Below are positions 48,399 to 55,638 of a DNA stretch of 64,000 bases, piece after piece (position 1 is the stretch's first letter; the number at the start of each line of letters is the position of its first letter). A model generated the notes under the pieces. The model saw nothing but the letters and a program-made list of their open reading frames with translations, had not been told where the DNA came from and ran no database searches. Source of the DNA: Arthrobacter sp. GMC3 (GTDB taxonomy: Bacteria > Actinomycetota > Actinomycetes > Actinomycetales > Micrococcaceae). Location of the stretch: contig NZ_PJIO01000006.1 in assembly GCF_002929305.1 (NCBI RefSeq), positions 62,001-126,000 on the forward strand, read 5' to 3'. Position numbers and translations under genes: made by a program.

Positions 48399-49331
48399 CT
48401 ACTCCCCTGCCGTTGCCGGCGCCAGCTCGGCCGGCAGCGCGGGGAACTCTTCACCCACGGACTGCAACTTGCCTGCGAATGCCTGGTGGAATCCTTCGCT
48501 CAGATCGGCGTACTTCCAGCCGCCCTCTCGGTATTCGGTGGCCGCGGCGTCGGGGTGCGTCCACAGCTGCAGGCGATCTCCACCCGCGCCGATGGCCTGG
48601 CCGTTGATGTCTGCTGCCTCATCGGAGGCGAGGTAGGCAATGAGGGGGGCAACGTCGTCGGCCGTGCCAAAGCCCAAGTCGTGGCGGAAGAAGGAGGGCA
48701 TGGCCTCGCCGCGCTCCTCTGCCTCGACGGCCTTGGCGAAATAGGGGACGGTTTTGGTCATGGCCGTGGCGGCGACCGGGATGACGGCGTTGACGGTGAC
48801 CCCTGCGCGCTTCATTTCCAGTGCCCAGGTGCGCACCATCCCCACGATGCCTGCCTTCGCGGCGGCGTAGTTAGTCTGGCCGAAATTGCCTCGCTGGCCG
48901 GTGGGTGAGCCAATGGCGATAATGCGTCCGGCGACGCCGTGCTCCTTGAAGTAGCCAAAGGCCTCCCGCACACAGGTGAAAGTTCCTCGCAGGTGGACAT
49001 TGATGACCGCATCAAAGTCGTCGTCGGTCATCTTCAGCAGGCTCTTATCGCGCAGGATTCCGGCGTTGGTCACCAGGATGTCCAGTCCACCAAAATTCTC
49101 CACCGCGCCGGCCACCAAGGCGCGGGCCGCCTCGGAGGAACCGACTGGGGCAACCACAGCGGCCGCCTTGCCACCCTCGGCCTGGATCTGGGCAACCGCA
49201 ACATTGGCTGCGGCTTCGTTGACGTCATTGATGATGACGGCGGCACCCTGGCGGGCGAGCTCCTTGGCGTAGGCCAGGCCCAGTCCAGCTCCGCTGCCCG
49301 TGACGATTGCGACTTTTCCCTGCAAACCCAT
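48399..49331 (-). CDS. couN: 3-hydroxyacyl-CoA dehydrogenase of the SDR family
   Basis: A 310-residue short-chain dehydrogenase, similar to the SDR domain of peroxisomal multifunctional enzyme type 2. Motifs are TGSGAGLG (residues 11-18), NAG in VTNAGILRDKS, the catalytic Ser in IAIGSPTGQRG and YAAAK. The long C-terminal tail is family-like. It is the first gene of the operon behind a good promoter and ends 5 bp before the hydrolase gene. It should oxidise the 3-hydroxyacyl-CoA to the beta-ketoacyl-CoA. Confidence 0.86.
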   Translation of the reverse strand: MGLQGKVAIVTGSGAGLGLAYAKELARQGAAVIINDVNEAAANVAVAQIQAEGGKAAAVVAPVGSSEAARALVAGAVENFGGLDILVTNAGILRDKSLLKMTDDDFDAVINVHLRGTFTCVREAFGYFKEHGVAGRIIAIGSPTGQRGNFGQTNYAAAKAGIVGMVRTWALEMKRAGVTVNAVIPVAATAMTKTVPYFAKAVEAEERGEAMPSFFRHDLGFGTADDVAPLIAYLASDEAADINGQAIGAGGDRLQLWTHPDAAATEYREGGWKYADLSEGFHQAFAGKLQSVGEEFPALPAELAPATAGE

Positions 49332-49366
49332 GATGCTCCCTTGTGACTTGTAGTGTGATTGATTCC

Positions 49367-49433
49367 ATAAAAGTCTAATTAGTTGAAAATGTCAATGATA
49401 TTTTTCTACATTGAATATGTTGACTTGGATCAA
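49367..49433 (-). promoter_or_regulatory. cou/phd-type operon promoter with repeated TTGA/TCAA operators
   Basis: Minus strand: TTGACA (49390-49395), 17 bp, TTTTAT (49367-49372), a strong promoter for the catabolic operon. The -35 region is covered by TTGA-N5-TCAA (49383-49395), and a second TTGA-N6-TCAA lies at 49420-49433. Two such dyads flanking the divergent start sites fit binding by the MarR-family regulator at 49528, which in the cou/phd systems is released by the CoA thioester of the substrate. Confidence 0.65.
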
Positions 49434-49527
49434 CCGATGTCGGATACGATGATTGTGATATTCAACGACATTTGTAGCCCCCTGCCTACGACGGCGGGCA
49501 CCAGAACTTTGACCAAGGAAGGCAACC

Positions 49528-50010
49528 GTGACGAACGAGCAAACGTTGGTTCCCGTTCTTGCCGTGGATGATGATTCGTCGGACTTGGCGGAACTTCCGA
49601 TCGGCAATGATCTGGGCTTCTTGCTGGCCAAACTTCACGCCACAGGGTCTCAACTGACCAATGTGACGCTGGCGGAGTTTGGGCTCAAGGAGAGATCATT
49701 CTCCGTGCTGGCCCTAGCCTGCTGGGATCGCCACCCGACGCAGCGGGAAATGGCGGCCCTACTAACTCTTGACCCCAGTCAGATCGTGGCACTAATCGAT
49801 GAGCTCGAATCAGCTCAACTCGTGGAGCGGAAACCAGGAATCATGGATCGGCGGCAAAGGATTCTCCTGGCAACAGCCAAGGGGCGCCGGGTCTACTCGG
49901 ACGCGCGGGCTGCCGTCGGCGAAACGGAACGCGCGCAGCTGGGTGCACTCACCCCGGAGGAAGCAGAAACGGTCAAGTCACTTCTCCGCAAGGTCCTGCT
50001 GCACACGTAG
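49528..50010 (+). CDS. couR: MarR-family regulator of the hydroxycinnamate operon
   Basis: A 160-residue MarR protein starting at GTG 49528 with AAGGAAGG upstream. The winged helix region is at about residues 60-115 (QREMAALLTLDPSQIVALID and the wing RRQRILLATAKGR). It is divergent from the phenylpropanoid operon, as couR and phdR are from theirs, and dyads suited to a MarR dimer lie between. Repression relieved by p-coumaroyl-CoA is the expected mechanism by analogy. Confidence 0.86.
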   Translation: MTNEQTLVPVLAVDDDSSDLAELPIGNDLGFLLAKLHATGSQLTNVTLAEFGLKERSFSVLALACWDRHPTQREMAALLTLDPSQIVALIDELESAQLVERKPGIMDRRQRILLATAKGRRVYSDARAAVGETERAQLGALTPEEAETVKSLLRKVLLHT

Positions 50011-50044
50011 GAAAATAGGGTTCGTGACTGTCGGGCGCTCATCA

Positions 50045-51295
50045 TCAAGCCTGCAGCCCACTCAAACGCCTCCGAAGAAAGGTGCGTTCGGTGTGGTTGT
50101 CTGTGAGGATGAGCGCCTCCTCGAAAGCAAGCCGGGCCTCGTCGAGGCGGCCCAGGTGGGCCAGAAAATCGGCACGAGCTGCGGCAAGATACGGGTAGCG
50201 GGCCAGTTGTGGCTCGGCGCCAAGGGCGTCCAATTCAGCCAGACCCTCCACGTAGCCAACGGCAAACCCGAGGGCGATGGCCCAGTTGAGTTTCACGATG
50301 GGAGAGGGCCACTTCTCAAGGAGTAACTCGTAGAGGCCAAGTATTTCCTGCCAGTCGGTGTCGGACCACTGCTGGCTCTCGTCATGGACGGCCGCGATTG
50401 CCGCCATGATGGCGAAACGCCCAGGCGGCCGCAGTTGCAGAGCCTCCCCCACCAGTTCAACCCCTTCCTCGATAGCCGGCCGGTCCCATTTCGTCCTGTC
50501 CTGATCCTGCATCAGCACCAGGTCATGGCCCTCATCAACCCGTGCGTCACTCCGGGCATCGGTGAGCAGCACGAGTGCCAGCAGCCCGGCCACGTCGCGG
50601 TTCCCAGGCAGCAGGACGCGGAGCATTCTCGCCAACTCATGGCCGCGTTCGGCCAGATCCCGGCGCATCAGGTTTGCCCCCGAGGGGGCCGTGTGACCGG
50701 TCGTGTACACCAGGAAGATCACCGTCAGAACACCGTCGACACGTTCGCGCAGTTCGACTGCACCCGGCACGCGGTAGGGGATGTGCGCGGACGCGATCTT
50801 CTTCTTCGCCCGGGTAATCCGGGCCGCCATCGTGGCTTCCTGGACCACAAAGGCACGCGCAACATCGGCCGTCGACAGCCCGCACACCAGGCGCAAGGTC
50901 AAGGCAACTTGGGCATCTAAGGCAAGTGCCGGGTGGCAACACGTGAAAATCAACCGCAACCGGTCATCGGGAATTTCCTGCGCATCGTGGGCCGGCTCGT
51001 GGTCCGACTCCTGTAAATCAAGGAGCTTGGGCAGCGCACGCTGGGCCGTCGCCGCACGTCGGCGAATGTCCACCGCGCGTCGGCGCGCGGTCACGGTGAG
51101 CCATGCCGCAGGATTCGCCGGGATGCCCCGACTGCCCCATGTAGCCAGTGCGCTGGCGTAAGCATCCTGAACGGCTTCTTCGGCAGTGTCGATATCGCCG
51201 GCAACTCGCACGGTTGCCGCCAGCACGAAGGCCCACTCATGACGGTGCGCGTTCGCAACCGCAGCAGCGACCTCCGAGCTGGCGACCGGTGGCAC
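50045..51295 (-). CDS. ECF sigma factor with C-terminal extension (ECF42 type)
   Basis: A 416-residue protein: sigma2 and sigma4 regions occupy about the first 175 residues (VQDAYASALATWG, then RLVCGLSTADVARAFVVQEA), and a long helical, TPR-like C-terminal extension follows (QWSDTDWQEILGLYELLLEK). Such tails define the ECF42/SigJ-like group, which lacks an anti-sigma factor and is paired with DGPF-domain genes, as here. The GTG start overlaps the stop of the DGPF gene by one base. The stimulus is unknown; the C-terminal extension is thought to regulate activity. Confidence 0.9.
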   Translation of the reverse strand: MPPVASSEVAAAVANAHRHEWAFVLAATVRVAGDIDTAEEAVQDAYASALATWGSRGIPANPAAWLTVTARRRAVDIRRRAATAQRALPKLLDLQESDHEPAHDAQEIPDDRLRLIFTCCHPALALDAQVALTLRLVCGLSTADVARAFVVQEATMAARITRAKKKIASAHIPYRVPGAVELRERVDGVLTVIFLVYTTGHTAPSGANLMRRDLAERGHELARMLRVLLPGNRDVAGLLALVLLTDARSDARVDEGHDLVLMQDQDRTKWDRPAIEEGVELVGEALQLRPPGRFAIMAAIAAVHDESQQWSDTDWQEILGLYELLLEKWPSPIVKLNWAIALGFAVGYVEGLAELDALGAEPQLARYPYLAAARADFLAHLGRLDEARLAFEEALILTDNHTERTFLRRRLSGLQA

Positions 51296-51630
51296 TAACT
51301 GGCCACCCTCACGGGCCGAACCTCGACGCCGATGCCGGCTGGAATCTCTTTGGCAATCTCCAGCGCCTCATCGAGGTCGGCGGCTTCGATCAGGTAGTAG
51401 CCTCCCAGGGTCTCCTTCGACTCGGCGAAGGGACCGTCCGTCACCGAGAACCCACCGGACCCATCGCGCCGGACGGTGGTTGCCGTCTCCGGAGGCTCCA
51501 ATGCTGCCCCGTTGAGCAGATGCGCTCCACGACGTTGCATGAACGCCACGTAGTCGGCACTGACACTCTCTCCCGCGTCTTCTATTGACACCACTTCGTC
51601 CTGGAAGATCATGATCAAATACTTGGACAT
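51295..51630 (-). CDS. YCII-related DGPF-domain protein
   Basis: A 111-residue alpha-beta barrel (dimeric ferredoxin-like) protein. ATG 51630 has GGGAG 6 nt upstream. The family motif DGPFAESKETLGGYYLIEA is intact. DGPF/YCII proteins are the standard partners of ECF42 sigma factors; their biochemical role is unknown. It is translationally coupled to the sigma gene. Confidence 0.9.
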   Translation of the reverse strand: MSKYLIMIFQDEVVSIEDAGESVSADYVAFMQRRGAHLLNGAALEPPETATTVRRDGSGGFSVTDGPFAESKETLGGYYLIEAADLDEALEIAKEIPAGIGVEVRPVRVAS

Positions 51631-51678
51631 CTGGTACTCCCTTGGTGGGAACGTTGGCTTGGGTTTTGAATGCAATTT

Positions 51679-52092
51679 TCAGTGGGCCGGCGCATTGGCA
51701 TAGGAGGCGACGAGCCAACGCCCATCCTGCCGCACCAGCACCCAGGTGGCAATGACTTCTCGCTCGCTTGGCAGCTGGGTTTCGCCAGCCATGAGAATGC
51801 CGGCCTTGCTGACGACGATCGCTATCTGAGGCCCGAGGAATCTCAGACTCAAGGGCTCATCTACAGCGCGGGAACCCTTTAGTGGCCCGTGGAAGCCTGC
51901 GTCCATTGATACCCGGATTTCCTCCCTGTCGCGGTGGAAGGCGCCCGGCATGACCACCGTGGCGTCCTCTCTATACGGTGCCACGAAAGCATCGGCGTCG
52001 TTCTGCGCCCATGCTGCATAGATCGTCTCGAAGAGGCTGCGAATCTCCCCCTCGTCGGAGGAGCGGTCAGTGGTGGGCTGGTTTTCCGTCAT
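51679..52092 (-). CDS. SnoaL-like/NTF2-fold protein (SgcJ/EcaC type)
   Basis: A 137-residue protein with the NTF2-like pattern: an N-terminal helix (IRSLFETIYAAWAQNDADAF), the strand DATVVMPGAFHRDREEI and the closing VATWVLVRQDGRWLVASYANAP-like strand pair. AAAGGAAC precedes the ATG. It is the first gene of the ECF42 operon. Members include small enzymes and ligand binders, so its function is not clear. Confidence 0.82.
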   Translation of the reverse strand: MTENQPTTDRSSDEGEIRSLFETIYAAWAQNDADAFVAPYREDATVVMPGAFHRDREEIRVSMDAGFHGPLKGSRAVDEPLSLRFLGPQIAIVVSKAGILMAGETQLPSEREVIATWVLVRQDGRWLVASYANAPAH

Positions 52093-52148
52093 TACTTGTT
52101 CCTTTCATCGCTGTCGCTAGGCCCTTCCTTCCGGGCCCATACCAATAC

Positions 52149-52175
52149 GACGCGCAGCAACAGCGCAGATCGACA
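52149..52175 (-). promoter_or_regulatory. ECF42-type promoter of the SnoaL-DGPF-sigma operon
   Basis: On the minus strand TGTCGA (52170-52175) is followed after 17 bp by CGTC (52149-52152), about 55 bp before the first gene. From memory of the family, ECF42 sigma factors recognise TGTCGA at -35 and a CGTC/CGA-like -10, and autoregulate. The match predicts positive feedback of the sigma factor on its own operon. Confidence 0.65.
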
Positions 52176-52352
52176 ACTTCCACCAACGCATTCGAGAAAT
52201 GTTCGACGTCGGCCTCTGACCACCAGATTGCCTCGGGCCCGCCGCAGCGAAGTGCCGAATCCATGTAATTGTCGCCCCTGAGGCGAGAATCACTGGACGT
52301 CATGAGCGATCGTTGCGCGGAGGCTGGGAAGATTGAAGGGCAGCTTTAGACG

Positions 52353-52997
52353 ATGGAGACCCCCTTGAATTCCCTGATCCAAAAATTTCTTGCCCTGTTT
52401 TCCTCCGCCCAACATGCGGATCCCGGGACATCCGACGCCCCTCTCGCCCTGGGCGGAATGCCACTGGCCAGCGCCGCCTACCTACGCGAGTTTGCCCAAC
52501 GACTTGGCCTCGAAGTGGACGACCTCTCGCCCGCCGAGCAGGCCGAATTGAAGGCTCGTTTGGATCAGTCCATGGACTTCCGGGAGGAAAACTACGGCTT
52601 CCTCTACCATGAGGTCTACCAGCTCGGACATGGACACTCCCTCGCTGACGCCAACCGGGTAAGTGCACTGATCACCGGTATCAGCGAAGAGCCGGTGGCG
52701 CGCGCCTATTTGGATTACCGCGAGAATGCTGTGGCGGCCGAAGCGCTGATGGCCGCTGGCGCCCTCTTAGAACAAGAAGGTGACATTTCTGCGGCCAGAC
52801 GCCTGTTCGATTTGGCTGAAAACCGACGCCATCGCAGCTCAGTTTTGGAGTTCAATGTGGCGAACGCACCGGACACGGATTCCCTCCCCTATGAGGAATT
52901 GGTCGCCGAAACGGATCAGTCCGCAGTAGCCGACGACGACTCTGGCACTGAGGCCGAAACTGACGAGCGTGTTCCCGAGGCTGAGCCTGCCGTCTAG
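52353..52997 (+). CDS. hypothetical protein with helical core and acidic tail
   Basis: A 214-residue soluble protein that I do not recognise. Residues about 35-160 look alpha-helical and rich in Ala, Leu and Glu (AYLREFAQRLGLEVDDLS, NRVSALITGISEEPVARAYL); the last 40 residues are very acidic (Glu/Asp-rich). No signal peptide or membrane segment. The ATG has no clear ribosome site. Its stop codon shares the bases CTAG (52994-52997) with that of the convergent gene. Codon use is like the neighbours, so the gene seems real. Confidence 0.65.
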   Translation: METPLNSLIQKFLALFSSAQHADPGTSDAPLALGGMPLASAAYLREFAQRLGLEVDDLSPAEQAELKARLDQSMDFREENYGFLYHEVYQLGHGHSLADANRVSALITGISEEPVARAYLDYRENAVAAEALMAAGALLEQEGDISAARRLFDLAENRRHRSSVLEFNVANAPDTDSLPYEELVAETDQSAVADDDSGTEAETDERVPEAEPAV

Positions 52998-53809
52998 AAG
53001 TCGTAGTCGATCCGCCAGTCTGCCACTTGGCCGGGAGCGGTGGTGCGCTCGACCATCGGCTCCCACGAGAATGTGTGCCGATTTCCCCAGATCGGAAAGT
53101 AGGTGGGGGCGTAGGAGCAGCTGGCGCTCACTAGGCCGAGCGCCGGATGCCGCTGGAAGATCACCAGCTCACGGTTCCCCCTCACGTTGAGGGCCTGGTA
53201 GTAGTCCCCGGTCCATGGCCAACCTTTGCGATGAATGAATCCGTTCGAGGAAAGTCCATACGCCTCGTTGTCAGGCAAGTCCACCGCCGGGTTGACCTTG
53301 ATTAGTTCGTCGGAGCCTTCGGGTAGCTGTGGAAAGAACGGGTGGGGAAACCACACGATCGGGAATCGATCGGCGCCGACGTTGCGCACCTCCGTCTTCG
53401 AGCGGACCGTGCGCCCCTCAAGGGTGACCGTTCGCTCGATCTCCGCAACCCATCCCTGGAACGCCTGTCGGGTGGTGAAGGTGATGGATAGAGTCGTGGC
53501 GTCAATGTCCCACAGGCACGGTTCACGGACAGTATCTTCGAGGAGGTCGCAAACGCCAACGCCGAGCACCAGGGCGAGCCCGGCCTGGGTGCCTCGCAAG
53601 GGTGCGAGGTTGAACGAGTCGGGGATGCCCTGCCCATCGAAAACATTGTAGGAATCGGGAAACGTTGGACCGGAAAGCAAGGGGCCGAGCACCTTGTCGG
53701 TGACCTGAAAAATGTAGCCGCCGGAGCAATACCGTGTCCCAAGATAGTCTTGATCGCTTCGAGGGTCGATGATTTCGACAAGCCGTTGGTCGTTCTCGAT
53801 CGTCAGCAT
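52994..53809 (-). CDS. galactose-mutarotase-like (aldose epimerase superfamily) protein
   Basis: A 271-residue protein from ATG 53809, which has GAGG 8 nt upstream. The beta-rich sequence with IERTVTLEGRTVRSKTEVRN and FPIVWFPHPFF fits the supersandwich fold of aldose 1-epimerase-like and DUF4432-like carbohydrate-binding proteins. I cannot place the catalytic His/Glu pair with confidence. It is divergent from the amidohydrolase at 53951. A sugar-related role is an inference. Confidence 0.6.
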   Translation of the reverse strand: MLTIENDQRLVEIIDPRSDQDYLGTRYCSGGYIFQVTDKVLGPLLSGPTFPDSYNVFDGQGIPDSFNLAPLRGTQAGLALVLGVGVCDLLEDTVREPCLWDIDATTLSITFTTRQAFQGWVAEIERTVTLEGRTVRSKTEVRNVGADRFPIVWFPHPFFPQLPEGSDELIKVNPAVDLPDNEAYGLSSNGFIHRKGWPWTGDYYQALNVRGNRELVIFQRHPALGLVSASCSYAPTYFPIWGNRHTFSWEPMVERTTAPGQVADWRIDYDF

Positions 53810-53950
53810 TGCCGGAACCTCTAATTCGTAGTGGGATTGAGCGGGTTGAGCATGGACAGCATATAAGGCAGTCGGTCGCGAGTCGGCGTTCTCAGCATTC
53901 TCCAAGGTTTTTGCCCAATAGATAAAGTTGATTCGTAGTCTGGGAAGAGA

Positions 53951-55291
53951 ATGGCCATCACTCTTTCCACTGGTCGGGTAAGCGGAGAGGACCCCTTGAA
54001 AAAGGCAACAACGATCGTGAACGCAAAGGTGTTCGACGGAACGACGCTGCGGGAATGGACTTCAGTCCGGTTCGTGGACGGGCTGATCACCGAGTGTACG
54101 GTTACCTCCGCCGCCCAAGAAGGCGACGACGTGATCGACGCTGCCGGGGGGACAGTATTCCCCGGCCTCATCGACGCTCACGTGCACATCGTTCCCGGCG
54201 CCCTCGAACAATCGTTGACCTTCGGCGTCACCACCGTCCTGGACATGTTCAATAAACCCGATCTGGTGGCCAGGTCAAAGGCGCAGGCCGGCTATCGCCA
54301 GGATGTGGCCGATGTCCTCTCCTCGGGTATCGGTGCCACCGCACCCGGTGGACACCCCTCGGTCATGTACGCACCATTCCCGACACTGACCGATGCCGAG
54401 CAGGCCGAACCGTTCGTCGAGGAGCGGATCTCGGAAGGTTCGGACTATCTGAAGATCTTCTCCGGCACCGGGGGCCTGTGGCCGTCGCTGAGTTCCGAAA
54501 CCATCAGGGCCCTTGTCATCGCCGCGCATGCCAGAGGATTGATCGTCGTCGCTCATGTGAGCTCGACTGCCGGTGTTGAGGAGGTGGTGTCTGCCGGTGT
54601 CGATGTCCTGGCCCATGTCCCCGCCGACGCCGAGTTGTCCCAGAACCTTGTCGACCGGATGGCTAGGGCTGGCATCGCCGTCGGCCCTACACTGGCCACC
54701 ATCGAAAACACCCTCGGTGAAATGGGTGGCGCGGCAGTGGCCGGGGATCCCCGGCTCGCAGACGTGCTCGGGGAGGCTTGGGTACGTCGGCTAGCCTCGG
54801 ATACCACCGTACTGACTGGCCGTGTAATGCCACCGTACTCACGGGCCGAGGAGAATGTGTGCCGACTGGCTGATGCGGGGGTCACTGTTCTGGCCGGCAC
54901 CGATGCCCCAAACCCCGGGACCGTGTTCGGAGCAAGCCTGCACAGGGAGCTGGAACTTCTGGTCCGGTGCGGCCTGAGTCCGGCGCAGGCCCTGGCCGCT
55001 GCCACCTCCGGCCCGGCACGAGTGTTCGGTCTCAACGATCGAGGACGCGTGGGATCCGGGCTGCGCGCTGACCTGGTTCTCGTCACCGGTGACCCGCTAG
55101 TGGACATCACCGCAACCCGCGCCATCGATCGAATTTGGCGGGCTGGAATAGCCTGCGATCGACGCGCGTCCGTAGCCAGTGCCGCCGAAACGCAGCAGCT
55201 CGAGGCGTTCGACGCCCAGATCGCCAAGGTGGTGGCGGCCGTGCGTGAACGCAGGTCAGGCTTCTCCCGGAGAAATGCCTCTGCTACGTGA
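53951..55291 (+). CDS. imidazolonepropionase-like amidohydrolase
   Basis: A 446-residue amidohydrolase-superfamily enzyme. ATG 53951 (GGGAAG upstream) is used; TTG 53996, preceded by GGAGAGG, is a good alternative. The metal motif is FPGLIDAHVHIVPG; the bridging Lys is probably in SDYLKIFSG, then AHVSS, LAHVPADAE and the final metal Asp in AGTDAPN. Members include prolidase-like and cyclic amide hydrolases; the substrate is unknown. It stands alone. Confidence 0.85.
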   Translation: MAITLSTGRVSGEDPLKKATTIVNAKVFDGTTLREWTSVRFVDGLITECTVTSAAQEGDDVIDAAGGTVFPGLIDAHVHIVPGALEQSLTFGVTTVLDMFNKPDLVARSKAQAGYRQDVADVLSSGIGATAPGGHPSVMYAPFPTLTDAEQAEPFVEERISEGSDYLKIFSGTGGLWPSLSSETIRALVIAAHARGLIVVAHVSSTAGVEEVVSAGVDVLAHVPADAELSQNLVDRMARAGIAVGPTLATIENTLGEMGGAAVAGDPRLADVLGEAWVRRLASDTTVLTGRVMPPYSRAEENVCRLADAGVTVLAGTDAPNPGTVFGASLHRELELLVRCGLSPAQALAAATSGPARVFGLNDRGRVGSGLRADLVLVTGDPLVDITATRAIDRIWRAGIACDRRASVASAAETQQLEAFDAQIAKVVAAVRERRSGFSRRNASAT

Positions 55292-55523
55292 GGATTGGCG
55301 TCCATGAAGATTCAAGTCGAAGGCAACCCATGGGGCAACTCCTTGCTCCCCTGCCGCATCTCGTGGAACTAGATTGGGCGCTTTCGTACCATCACCGAGA
55401 CTTGGCACCTGATGTAGAAAACCGTACCAACCCGGCGCCACGGGGCACCTTTTCCATTGCCAGCACGTGCCAAAATCGCTTAAAACGTCACCGGGGAGTG
55501 TCCTGTCCATTCGGATAATACCA
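55292..55523. other. non-coding stretch before the GH5 promoter
   Basis: This stretch lies between the amidohydrolase stop and the GH5 promoter. I see no convincing gene on either strand, and no strong hairpin or repeat. Confidence 0.5.
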
Positions 55524-55564
55524 AAATGTTTACGTTGACATTTCTAATCTCCACTTCCTAGCAT
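55524..55564 (+). promoter_or_regulatory. promoter of the GH5 gene with overlapping dyad
   Basis: TTGACA (55535-55540) and TAGCAT (55559-55564) are 18 bp apart, about 75 bp before the GH5 start. The inverted repeat AAATGT-N8-ACATTT (55524-55543) covers the -35 box and may bind a repressor that senses beta-glucan breakdown products. Confidence 0.6.
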
Positions 55565-55638
55565 GAGGTCGTCAGGTGCCATCGGTCATCCGTTGTGTGG
55601 CCGAGTACGGCACACCTTTAAACGAAGAGGGCTCAAAC

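Noticed and set aside
55256..55510. Minus-strand 84-codon frame in the gap before the GH5 gene
   Set aside because: No ribosome site, no recognisable domain, and it overlaps the end of the amidohydrolase.
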